Shown: piece by piece, positions 47,558-57,000 of the stretch
How positions within the stretch are numbered: the first letter of the stretch is position 1
Layout of the letters: every line of letters begins with the position of its first letter
Assembly: GCA_045124505.1 (NCBI GenBank)
Contig: JBGVLZ010000123.1
Span: 62,001 to 126,000 of the forward strand
Length of the DNA: 64,000 bases
From: RGIG7213 sp045124505
GTDB lineage: Bacteria > Bacillota > Clostridia > Oscillospirales > CAG-272
Direction: 5' to 3'
Made by a program: the position numbers and the translations under genes
The notes under the pieces: generated by a model
The model's database searches: none
What the model saw: only the letters and a program-made list of their open reading frames with translations
Told to the model about the DNA's origin: nothing

Positions 47558-49093
47558 ATGTTTAAATCTCCCTGTATGTCCCTTAAGGATATTTTAGGTG
47601 CGGACTATGCTGCCGCACTCTGTGCATCGGCTGTGTATAACGGCTATGCAACAAAAGAGGAAGCTGAGAAAATAGTTTCCGAAAAGATCGATTTTATGCC
47701 CGAAGAAAGACAGAAGGCAAACGAAAAGATGCTTGATGATGTCGGTGTTTCCGTTGTTCCCGCATTTGAAACAACGAACGACGGTGCGGCAACAGATGCA
47801 TTTTCAAAGGCACTTCATAAGTGCATGGCACCTCTTTCGGCAAGAGGACTCTGCCGTATAGGTGAGGACGGTAAGGTTTACTTTATCGGTAAGAGTGAGC
47901 ATTACCATGCATCTCTCGGCCACGGCTTCGGCGGTTACAAGCTTATCGATAACGCACGCAAGCTCGGTGTTCCCAACGCAACACACAACAATACACGTGG
48001 TTACATAACAAGACTTGCTGAGCGTGAGCTTATCCGTGCGGCAAACGGCGGTGTTAACGACGAAGAGCTTGAAAAGATTCTTGCATCAAGAGAGCCGAAG
48101 GTGCTCAACCGCTGTATCAACCTTGAAACGGGAAGCCTTGCGTGCGAAGCAGGCTTTAAGATGATGCTTTCAAGATTCTACAAGCTTGACGGCACATTTG
48201 AAGATCCCAAATATTACGGCAAAACACCTGTTTTCTTCGTAATGGCTGACATGAAGGGCACAAACGAAGCAAACTATCACGGTACTACAATATTTGCACA
48301 GACACTCAGAGGTCTTTGGGGCGGATTTGCAGCGGAAGCCGAAAAGGCAGGCCTTTACAAAATAGTGCCCGTTATGATAAATGACCTTGCTGACTTTGAA
48401 GCAAAGCTGAAGCAGTACAACAGCGGCAACTACAAGACGGCAGGCTTTGCACACGAAATAATTCTTATGAACTACGGTGCAATAAGACTCACAAAGGAAT
48501 TTTTGCAGGGTGCATATAGGCTCTGCCGTGAGTATGACACACCCACAATGTGCGATGAAATTCAGTCCTGCATGTGGTATGACGGAATGTTCTTGTTCAG
48601 AAAATGGGGACTTAACCCCGATTTTGCTGTTGTCGGTAAGGGCTTTCCCGGCGGTGAATATCCTGCAAGTAAGCTCATAACAACGGCTGAAATGGACGCA
48701 CTCAACCTCTTTGGCGCACTCGTTACAAACGGTCAGGAGGAGCTTGCATCGCTTTCCTACCTCGTAACAATGGAATTTTCCAAGGCAAACAGCGAAGAAA
48801 TCAAGGATGCAGGCGAATACTTCTATGCAGGTCTTGAAAAGATAGCAGAGGAAAACAGCAATCTCATCGTAAGAGCAGACGGCTTCGGCCACTTGGCAGG
48901 ACTTCGCTTTGCAAAGGTTGATGAAGCGGCGAAGTTTGCGAAGATCCTCAACGATATGTGCGTTGACATTTCCGCACAGCTTTACAAGGCAAACTGTCCT
49001 CCCGTTGTTCTCGTTAAGCCCCCGCTTATCGCTTCGAGATACGCTATGGACTTCCTCTGCGGAAAGATCAAAGAAGCCATCAAGCTCATGTAA
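47558..49093 (+). CDS. Class III aminotransferase-fold PLP enzyme
   Basis: A 511-residue fold-type I PLP enzyme. The class III hallmarks are Asp333 in CDEIQSCMWYDGM (pyridine N contact) and Lys361 in VVGKGFPGGEYPASK (PLP Schiff base). It could be an aminotransferase, aminomutase or a lyase of this fold; the N-terminal ~110 residues differ from GabT/HemL types I know. I start at ATG 47558 (AGGTG upstream). First gene of a seven-gene operon with sugar kinases and an isomerase, which suggests an amino-sugar or sugar-derived substrate. Confidence 0.85.
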   Translation: MFKSPCMSLKDILGADYAAALCASAVYNGYATKEEAEKIVSEKIDFMPEERQKANEKMLDDVGVSVVPAFETTNDGAATDAFSKALHKCMAPLSARGLCRIGEDGKVYFIGKSEHYHASLGHGFGGYKLIDNARKLGVPNATHNNTRGYITRLAERELIRAANGGVNDEELEKILASREPKVLNRCINLETGSLACEAGFKMMLSRFYKLDGTFEDPKYYGKTPVFFVMADMKGTNEANYHGTTIFAQTLRGLWGGFAAEAEKAGLYKIVPVMINDLADFEAKLKQYNSGNYKTAGFAHEIILMNYGAIRLTKEFLQGAYRLCREYDTPTMCDEIQSCMWYDGMFLFRKWGLNPDFAVVGKGFPGGEYPASKLITTAEMDALNLFGALVTNGQEELASLSYLVTMEFSKANSEEIKDAGEYFYAGLEKIAEENSNLIVRADGFGHLAGLRFAKVDEAAKFAKILNDMCVDISAQLYKANCPPVVLVKPPLIASRYAMDFLCGKIKEAIKLM

Positions 49094-49113
49094 TTACCGT
49101 GAGGTTTTAAATT

Positions 49114-50565
49114 ATGTATGTACTTGGAATAGACGTCGGAACAACGGGAACAAAAACCGTTGTTCTCGACAAGGACGGAAAAATACACGGCATAGCATAT
49201 AAAGATTATCCGATAACATCCGCCCCCGGCGGCATATCGGAGCAGTCGGCTGAAGACTGGTGGGATGCCGTAGTTTACACAGTAAGAGAAAGCACAAAGG
49301 AAATAGACAAAACAAAGATACTTGCACTTTCCCTTTCTACACAGGGCGCAACAACGGCATTTGTTGACGGGGATTTCAATTCTATCCGCCCTGCCATCAC
49401 TTGGATGGATATGCGTGCAACAGAGGAATGTAAGGTTCTTGACGATGCCCTCGGCTGTGACGGAATATATAACCGCTGCGGCTGGACGACAGACCCCGGC
49501 AGTGACGCTGCAAAGCTTTTGTGGATAAAGAAGCATGAGCCTGAAGTGTTTGAAAAGACATACAGCTTTTTATCAACTATCGAATTTATAAATGAAAAGC
49601 TGACAGGGCAAAATGTGGTAGACCCCACAAATGCTTCAATAAGAGAATTTTTCAATATCAACACGGGTGTGTGGGATAAGGAAATACTTGATATAATCGG
49701 CATTGACGAATTGAGACTTCCCCGTGTTATGCCGTCGGGTGCTTATATCGGCACGCTGACGAAGAAAGCCTCCGACACCCTCGGTATTCCCGAAAGCGTT
49801 AAGGTTTATAACGGCGCACACGACCAGTACTGCGCATCCATCGGATGCGGTGCGCTTTCAGCAGGAGATATGATGCTGTCAACGGGTACGGCATGGGTGC
49901 TTCTCGGTATCAGCGACAAGCTGACGTACTCGAAGGCGCACATAGTTCCCGGTATTCACCCCAAGGCAGGGCTTTACGGAAATATTGCATCGCTTTCAGG
50001 TGTCGGAAACGCTATGAAATGGGTGAAGGACACATTTGAAAGTGATTATAAAACACTTGATATTGAGGCTGAAAAAAGGCTCGAAAGCGCAAAGGATATT
50101 ATTTTCCTGCCTCATTTTTCAGGGGCATGCTTCCCGCGCCGTGACAGCGCAATGTCGGGCGGTATATACGGACTGCGCCTGGGAAATGATAAATACGATA
50201 TTGCAAGAGCGCTGATGGAAGGCGTTGCATTCAACGTCCGTGCGGGACTTGAAAAGTATGCGGAGCAGGGCGTTGACATCTCCTCGCTCAAAATAATGGG
50301 CGGTGCATCGAGAAGCGATTTATGGTGCTCCATTGTCGGTTATGCTACAGGCTGTAAGATAACGAGAATGGAAAACGCCGAGGCTTGTGCTGTCGGTGCG
50401 GCGGCAATAGCCGCTGTCGGATGCGGTCTTACCGACGGTTACGTGTCACTTTCAAAGGGCGAGGTCATGAACCTTGACGATGAAAAAATTTATGAGCATT
50501 ACAACGAAAAATATAAAAAATATATCGCAATGTATGAAGCGGTAGAAAAGGCGGTACACAAATGA
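49114..50565 (+). CDS. FGGY-family carbohydrate kinase
   Basis: A 483-residue kinase of the xylulokinase/gluconokinase family. Phosphate 1 GIDVGTTGTKTVVLD, NGAHDQYCASIGCGAL, FLPHFSGACFPRRDSAMSGGIYGL and the C-terminal GGASRSDLWCSIVGYATG are in place. It phosphorylates a ketose, polyol or sugar acid; the specificity cannot be read from sequence. It lies 20 bases after the PLP enzyme gene and overlaps the amidohydrolase gene by four bases. Confidence 0.92.
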   Translation: MYVLGIDVGTTGTKTVVLDKDGKIHGIAYKDYPITSAPGGISEQSAEDWWDAVVYTVRESTKEIDKTKILALSLSTQGATTAFVDGDFNSIRPAITWMDMRATEECKVLDDALGCDGIYNRCGWTTDPGSDAAKLLWIKKHEPEVFEKTYSFLSTIEFINEKLTGQNVVDPTNASIREFFNINTGVWDKEILDIIGIDELRLPRVMPSGAYIGTLTKKASDTLGIPESVKVYNGAHDQYCASIGCGALSAGDMMLSTGTAWVLLGISDKLTYSKAHIVPGIHPKAGLYGNIASLSGVGNAMKWVKDTFESDYKTLDIEAEKRLESAKDIIFLPHFSGACFPRRDSAMSGGIYGLRLGNDKYDIARALMEGVAFNVRAGLEKYAEQGVDISSLKIMGGASRSDLWCSIVGYATGCKITRMENAEACAVGAAAIAAVGCGLTDGYVSLSKGEVMNLDDEKIYEHYNEKYKKYIAMYEAVEKAVHK

Positions 50566-51575
50566 TAGTAGATTATTTTGAAAGAACAAAGGTAGACGAG
50601 GAATTTTATAACGAGTTTATCAAGGACAGAATCCCCAAGAAGATCATTGATATGCACATTCACATCTCTGATGTTGAAATGCGTAAAAACTGCGTGGCTG
50701 ACCCCACGGACTGGTCTAACCAGTGTAACTCCATAATGCGTTTCCAGGACTATGAGTTCTACAGAGATGCATTTTACCCCGATTCCGAGGTTGAAGCAAA
50801 CGTCCTCCCCTGCGTTACAAGAGGTCTTGACGTTGTTGCAAACAACAACTACCTGTCCGATCTTAAAAAGTCGGGTAAGGCAAGATACGCTCACATGATG
50901 GTTGACCCCACATGGGATGTTGAATTTACGGAAAAAATGCTCGTTGAGGGCGAATTTACAGGCTTCAAGCCGTATCCCGACTTCGTTTCGGGTGTTCAGG
51001 GCGCTGAGATCGGTCTTTTGGACTTCATCCGCCCCGATCAGCTTGCACTTGCTGACAAGTACAAGAAGTCAATAGTGCTTCATTTGCCCCGTGTAGGCAG
51101 ATTCCCCGATGATAACAACATCAAGGAGATCCGCTACATAAAGGATAAATTCCCGGATATCAAGCTTATCATAGCTCACGTCGGCAGATGCTACTCCATC
51201 GACTGGATAGTAAGAGCAACGGAAAAGTTAGGTGATGACCGCAACTACTTCCACTATGACTTGGCGGCGCTTATCAACCCCGTAGTTCTTGACTACGTAT
51301 TTGAGCATTATCCGCTTGATCAGATCATGTACGGTACAGACCTTCCCATATTCCTCTGGCACGGCAAACGTCAGTGGACAGACGTTAAATATATCAATAT
51401 GCCCCGTGAGGACTTCCCGTTCAACAAGCACATTGAAGGCCCCGAAGCAGAAGCAAAGTATACATTCTTCGTATACGAACAGCTCAAGAGTATACTTGAC
51501 GCTACCTACAAGGTAGGCGGCAGAAAGTTCGCTGAGGATATCTTCTATAACAACGCAGTTAAATTCTTGGGTTAA
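50562..51575 (+). CDS. Amidohydrolase_2 family metal-dependent hydrolase
   Basis: A 337-residue TIM-barrel hydrolase. Metal ligands appear in MHIHIS (His32, His34), VLHLPR, IIAHVGR and YGTDLP. The family includes sugar lactonases, decarboxylases and deaminases; in this setting a lactonase or deamidase step is possible (inference). ATG overlaps the FGGY stop, so expression is coupled. Confidence 0.85.
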   Translation: MIVDYFERTKVDEEFYNEFIKDRIPKKIIDMHIHISDVEMRKNCVADPTDWSNQCNSIMRFQDYEFYRDAFYPDSEVEANVLPCVTRGLDVVANNNYLSDLKKSGKARYAHMMVDPTWDVEFTEKMLVEGEFTGFKPYPDFVSGVQGAEIGLLDFIRPDQLALADKYKKSIVLHLPRVGRFPDDNNIKEIRYIKDKFPDIKLIIAHVGRCYSIDWIVRATEKLGDDRNYFHYDLAALINPVVLDYVFEHYPLDQIMYGTDLPIFLWHGKRQWTDVKYINMPREDFPFNKHIEGPEAEAKYTFFVYEQLKSILDATYKVGGRKFAEDIFYNNAVKFLG

Positions 51576-51591
51576 GAAAGGAAAAAATAAA

Positions 51592-52974
51592 ATGAGCAAT
51601 CCTAAAATAGGTCTTTTGCCCCTTTATGTGGCTCTTTATGACGAAACAAGCCCCAAAAGACGTGTATGGCTTGAGGGATTTTATCAGCAGATCTGTATGG
51701 AGCTCCGCTTCAGAGGTATCGACGTTGTCGAAGCGGAAACATGCCGTATAAAGCCCGAATTTGAAAAGGCAGTATCCGATTTTGAAGCAGCTGACGTTGA
51801 TGCGATAGTAACGCTTCACCTCGCTTACTCCCCCTCGCTTGAATCATCAGACGTGCTTAAAAACACAAGTCTTCCCATAATCGTGCTCGATACAACACCT
51901 CACTACGAGTTTGACTATACGATATCATCCGACAAGGTCGGTGCAAACCACGGTATCCACGGTGTTCAGGATATGTGTAACCTCCTTATCAGAAACGGTA
52001 AGGATTTCCAGATATTCGCAGGCCACTGGGATAATTCCACAGTGCTTGACGACGTTGCGGCTGCTGCTAAAGGTGCGAAAATGGCGAAGTCAATGAAAAA
52101 TGCAAAGGTCGGACATCTCGGCGGTCCCTTCGTCGGCATGGGTGACTTTGCAATTCCTGCAGATGAGCTTGAAAAGACGATAGGTATGCAGGTAAAGCCG
52201 TTTGTTGACGGTGAGCTTCCCATGGTATCCGAGGAAGAAATGGAAGCCGAATACAAGGCTGACTGTGAGCGTTTTGCGATGAACAGCGTTACTTACGCAC
52301 AGTATAAGGGCTCCTGCCGTACAGCGCTCGGTATCAGAAAATGGATAGAAAAGTACGGTCTTACAGCGTTCACGATGAACTTTATGGGCGTTGACGGCTC
52401 AACACAGTTTGACCATATGCCCTTTGCAGAGGCTTGTAAGGCGATGGGCAGAGGTATCGGATATGCAGGTGAGGGCGACTGCCTTACAGCGGCATTTGTC
52501 GGCTCGCTTCTGTCTGTATACGATGAAACAACATTTGCCGAAATGTTCTGCCCCAACTGGAGAGATAACACGATCTATCTTTCACACATGGGTGAATATA
52601 ACGTAAAATGCGCAGGCTCAAAGCCCGACTGTAGAATAAGCAACTTCCCCTACGGCAAGAACGCAGGTAAGCCTGTCAATATGATGACGGTGTTCAAGCC
52701 CGGTGAGGCTGTATATGTTGCACTCAATCCGATAGGTAACGGCAAGTACAGACTTATCCTTACAGACGTTGAAGTGCTTGAAGCTCCTTATGAAACATCG
52801 TTCAGAAACGATGTAAGCGGATGGATGAAGGTATGCAAGCCCTTGACTGAATTCCTCCCCGAATTCAGCCGTCTCGGCGGAATCCACCACGGTGCTATGG
52901 TATACGGCGGTGATATTTCAGCTCTCGCTTCCTTCGGTAAGATAATGGGCTGGGAAGTTTCCGTTATTAAATAA
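51592..52974 (+). CDS. L-fucose/L-arabinose isomerase-family protein
   Basis: A 460-residue protein of the FucI/AraA-like family (COG2407). The N-terminal Rossmann-like part (KIGLLPLYVALYDETSP, ADVDAIVTLHLAYSPS) and the C-terminal barrel with GEGDCLTAAFVGSLLS and the metal-site Glu/Asp/His residues (HMGEYN, GGIHHGAMV) fit. It would interconvert an aldose and ketose feeding one of the two kinases. Substrate unknown. Confidence 0.8.
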   Translation: MSNPKIGLLPLYVALYDETSPKRRVWLEGFYQQICMELRFRGIDVVEAETCRIKPEFEKAVSDFEAADVDAIVTLHLAYSPSLESSDVLKNTSLPIIVLDTTPHYEFDYTISSDKVGANHGIHGVQDMCNLLIRNGKDFQIFAGHWDNSTVLDDVAAAAKGAKMAKSMKNAKVGHLGGPFVGMGDFAIPADELEKTIGMQVKPFVDGELPMVSEEEMEAEYKADCERFAMNSVTYAQYKGSCRTALGIRKWIEKYGLTAFTMNFMGVDGSTQFDHMPFAEACKAMGRGIGYAGEGDCLTAAFVGSLLSVYDETTFAEMFCPNWRDNTIYLSHMGEYNVKCAGSKPDCRISNFPYGKNAGKPVNMMTVFKPGEAVYVALNPIGNGKYRLILTDVEVLEAPYETSFRNDVSGWMKVCKPLTEFLPEFSRLGGIHHGAMVYGGDISALASFGKIMGWEVSVIK

Positions 52975-52986
52975 AGAGGTTTATAT

Positions 52987-53937
52987 ATGTATTATATTGG
53001 TATTGACCTCGGCGGTACTAATATTGCCGCAGGTCTTGTTGACGAAAATAATAACATCGTTAAGAAAATGTCTGTGCCCACACTTCCCGAAAGGGGAAAC
53101 GATGCGGTAACGGCGGATATTGCAAAGCTTATAAGCGACCTTGCTTCTTCTTACGGCATCAGCCTTGATGATGTTGCATACGCAGGTCTTGCAACGCCCG
53201 GCGCTATCAACTGCGACACGGGAACGATCGACAGGGCATGTAATCTGCTTATGGAGGATTACCCAATTGTCGATAAGCTTTCGAAGCTCACACCCGTCAA
53301 GATCTATCTTGAAAACGATGCAAATGCCGCAGCCCTCGGCGAGGCTGTTGCGGGTGCGGCGAAGGGTGCGAAGTATTCCGTTATGGTAACGCTCGGCACA
53401 GGTGTCGGCGGCGGTATCGTTATCGACGGAAAGGTATTCTCCGGCTTCAACTATGCAGGCGGTGAGCTTGGCCATATGGTAATTGAATACAACGGCAGAC
53501 AGTGCAACTGCGGACGCCGCGGATGCTGGGAGGCATACAGCTCCGCCACGGCTCTCATTGAGATGACAAAAGAAGAAATTGCAAAATCCCCTGATTCAGA
53601 GCTTGCAAAAATAGCCGCTGAAAAGGGTAAGGTAAACGGCAGAACAGCGTTTTTGGCAAAAGATAAGGGCGATGCGGCAGGTATAAGAGTTGTTGAAAAA
53701 TACCTTGATTACCTCGCTTGCGGTATCACGAATGTCATAAATCTGTTCCAGCCCGATATCGTTTGCATCGGCGGCGGAATCTCAAACGAGGGTAAGGGAC
53801 TTATTGAGCCTTTGCTCGGCAGAATAAACAGCGAAGTATTTACAAAGACGATAGCACCCGAAAGACAGACCGTTATCCGTCTTGCAACGCTTGCAAACGA
53901 TGCCGGCATCGTCGGTGCGGCTAACCTCGGCAAGTGA
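52987..53937 (+). CDS. ROK-family sugar kinase (glucokinase-like)
   Basis: A 316-residue ROK kinase: DLGGTNIAAGLVDE (ATP), LENDANAAALGE with catalytic Asp, GTGVGGGIVIDG, GELGHMVIEYNG and the zinc motif CNCGRRGCWE. No helix-turn-helix, so it is an enzyme, not a repressor. It may phosphorylate glucose, an N-acyl-hexosamine or a related sugar released by the pathway. Confidence 0.92.
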   Translation: MYYIGIDLGGTNIAAGLVDENNNIVKKMSVPTLPERGNDAVTADIAKLISDLASSYGISLDDVAYAGLATPGAINCDTGTIDRACNLLMEDYPIVDKLSKLTPVKIYLENDANAAALGEAVAGAAKGAKYSVMVTLGTGVGGGIVIDGKVFSGFNYAGGELGHMVIEYNGRQCNCGRRGCWEAYSSATALIEMTKEEIAKSPDSELAKIAAEKGKVNGRTAFLAKDKGDAAGIRVVEKYLDYLACGITNVINLFQPDIVCIGGGISNEGKGLIEPLLGRINSEVFTKTIAPERQTVIRLATLANDAGIVGAANLGK

Positions 53938-53938
53938 T

Positions 53939-54778
53939 ATGAAAATAAAAAATTGTTTTGTACCCGTTATACTGTACGTCCTGCTTTTTGCAGGACTTGC
54001 AGTGGGTACGTTTTATGACTACCAAATATCTCAGACACTGGCACAGATGGATGCGTGGGCTCGCTTTATGGAAATATGGGCAGAGCCGCCGTCACTTCTT
54101 TTTGTTGCATTTTCATTTGCCGCACTTGCGGTATATGTCATGAAACAGAGGGTAAAAGGACACATTTATTTGTCAGGACTCTGCTTTATAGGCGGTGTTA
54201 TCGCAACGTATTCAACTATCACAAGAACGGTTGAATATTACAGCATTGAAACGTACGAAATGACACTTACGAAAATTTTATCGTGTGTCGGCACGGTTAT
54301 CATAATGGCTCTTTTTGTGAAGCTTGCATCGATGATAAAGGATGAAACGCTCAGAAAAATAAAGCCCGCACTTGTGACTGTTGTTGCTGTCGGACTTGCA
54401 ACGCTCGTTATAATTTCGTCGATCAAATCCGTGTGGGGAAGGGAACGCTTCCGTGCGATGGAGGATATTTCCCACTTTACAAGATGGTACATACCCGTAG
54501 GCAGAGCTTTTGACGATGCGCATAAGTCATTCCCGTCGGGACATACCTCAAATGCGGTGATATTATATACGGTTTCCTTTATTTTTGATAAGCTCGGCGA
54601 TAAAAAGAAAGCAAATACGGCAAAGCTTCTTGCAATTTTGTGGGTGGCTCTCGTTATGTTTTCAAGAATAGTGTGCGGTGCGCATTTTCTTTCCGATACG
54701 TGCGCAGGGGCAATTATTACAATGACTATCGTTATCGTGTGCCGTAAAATATTTTGCAAGGATATAAAAAGTCTTTAA
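53939..54778 (+). CDS. PAP2-superfamily membrane phosphatase
   Basis: A 279-residue protein with six or seven membrane helices and the PAP2 triad: KSVWGRERFR (motif 1 variant), SFPSGHTS (motif 2) and SRIVCGAHFLSD (motif 3 with His). Acts on lipid phosphates or other phosphomonoesters at the membrane face. ATG 53939 is one base past the ROK stop. Its place in a sugar operon is unusual. Confidence 0.88.
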   Translation: MKIKNCFVPVILYVLLFAGLAVGTFYDYQISQTLAQMDAWARFMEIWAEPPSLLFVAFSFAALAVYVMKQRVKGHIYLSGLCFIGGVIATYSTITRTVEYYSIETYEMTLTKILSCVGTVIIMALFVKLASMIKDETLRKIKPALVTVVAVGLATLVIISSIKSVWGRERFRAMEDISHFTRWYIPVGRAFDDAHKSFPSGHTSNAVILYTVSFIFDKLGDKKKANTAKLLAILWVALVMFSRIVCGAHFLSDTCAGAIITMTIVIVCRKIFCKDIKSL

Positions 54779-54787
54779 GTTCAGCTT

Positions 54788-56011
54788 ATGAAATCGTTTA
54801 AAACTACAAAAATTGCCTGTTACATAGGATTTTTTACACAGGCTGTTATAATTAATCTTGCGCCCGTGCTGTTCGTTGTTTTCAAAGGACAGTTCGGGCT
54901 TTCCTATGAGGAGCTCGGACGGCTTATCCTCATAAATTTTGCAGTCCAGATAATGACGGACGTCGTTTCGCTCAAGGTGCTTGAGCGTGTGCCTGTCCGT
55001 ATACAGCTTCTGACAGCGCATATACTGTGCTTTTACGGACTTGTCGGTATGTCGGTTTTGCCGAATATTTTACCGCCGTATGCAGGACTTGTTTGCTCGG
55101 TGGTGCTTTACTCGGTCGGAGGCGGACTTATTGAGGTACTGTTGAACCCTGTTGTGTCGCATCTGCCCGAAACAAACACAAAGGTCGAAATTCCGCTTTT
55201 GCACTCGTTTTACTGCTGGGGACATTTACTCACTTGCCTTTTATCAACGGTGTATCTGTACTTTTCGGATAATTGGAGGGTGCTTCCCATTTTGTGGTCT
55301 TTTGTTCCTTTGACGGCGACGGTCATGTTTGCAAAGGCTCCGCTTCCCGAATTTGAAAAAGGGAAAGAAAGAACGCCCATCGGCAAGCTTTTAAAATCAA
55401 AAGCGTTTTTAACGCTTATGCTCGTTATGGTATGCTCGGGTGCGGCTGAACAAGCGGTGGCACAGTGGGTGTCGTATTTTGCAGAGATAGGCTTGCAGAT
55501 ACCGAAAATATACGGTGACGTTATCGGCGTGTGCGGATTTGCGCTTTGTATGGCACTTTGCCGTATGCTCTACGGTATTTTCGGTGAACGCTTCGATATA
55601 AAAAAGGTGCTTTTGTATTCATCGATCCTTTGTATCGTTTCGTATGCGCTTATCTGTCTTGTGAATTCGCCCGTGGTGTCGCTTATCGGTTGTGTTCTGT
55701 GCGGTGTTTCGGTTGCACTCATGTGGCCCGGTACGGTTGCGGGAGCTGATGAGGATTTTCCCCACGGCGGAGCGGTGATGTTTGCGCTTCTTTCTGTCAT
55801 GGGGGATGTCGGCTGTTCGGCAGGGCCGTGGATAACGGGACTTATTTCCGATGCCGTAGAGAAAAATACATCGTTTTTTGAAAACCTCGTGTTCTTTGAC
55901 GGTATGGCACCTGATCAGATCGCACTCAAATGCGGAATATTCGTTATAATCATATTTCCCGTCACAATGGCACTGTGCCTTGCCCATTATATAAGGAATA
56001 AATATAAGTAG
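54788..56011 (+). CDS. MFS transporter (FucP/sugar-porter-like)
   Basis: A 407-residue permease with 12 membrane helices and a short central loop (PLPEFEKGKERTPIGKL). Pattern HSFYCWGHLL and VCSGAAEQAVAQWVSYFAE is like the FucP/FGHS sugar:proton symporter group. Most likely imports the substrate of the operon. Its TAG stop shares a base with a GTAGGGCGGGGG repeat (56011-56035), so the repeat abuts the operon end. Confidence 0.88.
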   Translation: MKSFKTTKIACYIGFFTQAVIINLAPVLFVVFKGQFGLSYEELGRLILINFAVQIMTDVVSLKVLERVPVRIQLLTAHILCFYGLVGMSVLPNILPPYAGLVCSVVLYSVGGGLIEVLLNPVVSHLPETNTKVEIPLLHSFYCWGHLLTCLLSTVYLYFSDNWRVLPILWSFVPLTATVMFAKAPLPEFEKGKERTPIGKLLKSKAFLTLMLVMVCSGAAEQAVAQWVSYFAEIGLQIPKIYGDVIGVCGFALCMALCRMLYGIFGERFDIKKVLLYSSILCIVSYALICLVNSPVVSLIGCVLCGVSVALMWPGTVAGADEDFPHGGAVMFALLSVMGDVGCSAGPWITGLISDAVEKNTSFFENLVFFDGMAPDQIALKCGIFVIIIFPVTMALCLAHYIRNKYK

Positions 56012-56035
56012 TAGGGCGGGGGCTTGCTCCCGCCG
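56011..56035. repeat. GTAGGGCGGGGG modular repeat at the operon end
   Basis: Exact 25-base unit starting on the last base of the MFS stop codon. Because its GC-rich hairpin follows the stop directly, it could protect or end the operon mRNA. Confidence 0.85.
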
Positions 56036-56110
56036 CTTTATCCCGTTTTGATGAATTTGTATTCGATTACGTATGAGGCGTCAGAATAAATGGGCATCAG
56101 ATGAAAATAA

Positions 56111-56174
56111 GCGCCCGTCCGCACCCCCCACAGTTCGCAAGGCACTTGCGAACTGCCTGCGGACATAGGGCGCC
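56111..56174. repeat. GC-rich palindromic intergenic repeat, copy 3
   Basis: Starts GCGCCCGTCCGCACCCCCC, has ACAGTTCGCAAGG/CACTTGCGAACTG pairing and ends TAGGGCGCC; lacks the AGATTTCC end of copies 1 and 2. Confidence 0.75.
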
Positions 56175-56222
56175 ACACCGTCGGACGGTGTTTTATAAAA
56201 TGAAAAAAGTTATCAAAACCAC

Positions 56223-56251
56223 TTGACAAAACAATGCAAATGTGATATTAT
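56223..56251 (+). promoter_or_regulatory. Sigma-A promoter of infC-rpmI-rplT
   Basis: TTGACA (56223-56228), 17-base spacer, TATTAT (56246-56251). Confidence 0.82.
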
Positions 56252-56257
56252 ATCTTG

Positions 56258-56400
56258 TACAAAAAAGCAGAAACGATTTTCCGTTCTCACCTTGACCGCT
56301 TGAAGCTGTGGGTTAATACTTACAAACGGCTGTGTTATGCCGTGGTTTTGGTATGCGGGAAAAATGTTTCACCGCATTTTTTTAATCTATTTTGGAGGTG
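56258..56400 (+). promoter_or_regulatory. L20-type leader with attenuator hairpin
   Basis: About 140 bases of leader between promoter and infC hold several hairpins and end with a terminator-like stem ATGCGG (56353-56358)/CCGCAT (56372-56377) followed by seven T (56377-56383). Position and layout match the L20 leader that lets ribosomal protein L20 control its operon; the pairing details were not modelled. Confidence 0.7.
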
Positions 56401-56407
56401 TTTGGCA

Positions 56408-56941
56408 ATAAGCACTAAGGATCTTTTAATCAATGACGACATTAAGCTCACACAGGTCAGAGTAGTCGGTGACGACGGCGAAGTTTTCGGAATAATGAGC
56501 GCTGACGAAGCACGTGAGATAGCATATGACAGAGGGCTTGACCTCGTTCTTATCGCACCCACGGCAAATCCGCCCGTGTGCAAGGTTATTGATTACGGTA
56601 AGTACCGCTTCGACCGTGACAAAAGGGAAAAAGAAGCAAAGAAAAAACAGCAGAATACCGAAGTCAAGGAAATCCAGCTTTCGCTTACGATCGATACTCA
56701 CGATTTTATGACAAAGGTAAAACATGCCCACCGTTTCTTGAAGGGAATGGATAAGGTTAAGGTCGTTGTCAGATTCAGGGGAAGACAGATCACTCATCAG
56801 AGCATGGGTTACGATATTCTCCAACGCTTTGCTGATGCATGTGCCGAATACGGCGCTTGCGATAAACCCCCGGTGGCAGAAGGCAGAAATATCACAATGA
56901 TGCTTTCTCCCATCAAACCCGATGCGAAAAACAAAGGCTGA
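56408..56941 (+). CDS. infC: Translation initiation factor IF-3, probable AUA start
   Basis: A 177-residue IF-3 (STKDLLINDDIKLTQVRVVG..., LDLVLIAPTANPPVCKVIDYGKYRF, KVVVRFRGRQITHQ). It checks start-codon fidelity. The ribosome site GGAGGTG (56394-56400) is seven bases before ATA 56408, where the conserved protein begins, while the in-frame TTG at 56402 is only one base from it. AUA is thus the likely start, fitting the known use of non-canonical infC start codons for autocontrol by IF-3. First gene of infC-rpmI-rplT. Confidence 0.93.
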   Translation: MSTKDLLINDDIKLTQVRVVGDDGEVFGIMSADEAREIAYDRGLDLVLIAPTANPPVCKVIDYGKYRFDRDKREKEAKKKQQNTEVKEIQLSLTIDTHDFMTKVKHAHRFLKGMDKVKVVVRFRGRQITHQSMGYDILQRFADACAEYGACDKPPVAEGRNITMMLSPIKPDAKNKG

Positions 56942-57000
56942 TATTTGCGCCCCATTGATGCGCAGTATCACAGAATTTATTTAAAGGAAAGGAAAAAATC

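Noticed and set aside
48170..48892. 240-residue minus-strand frame inside the PLP enzyme gene
   Set aside because: Antisense of a conserved enzyme; Cys-rich composition typical of shadows and no promoter.
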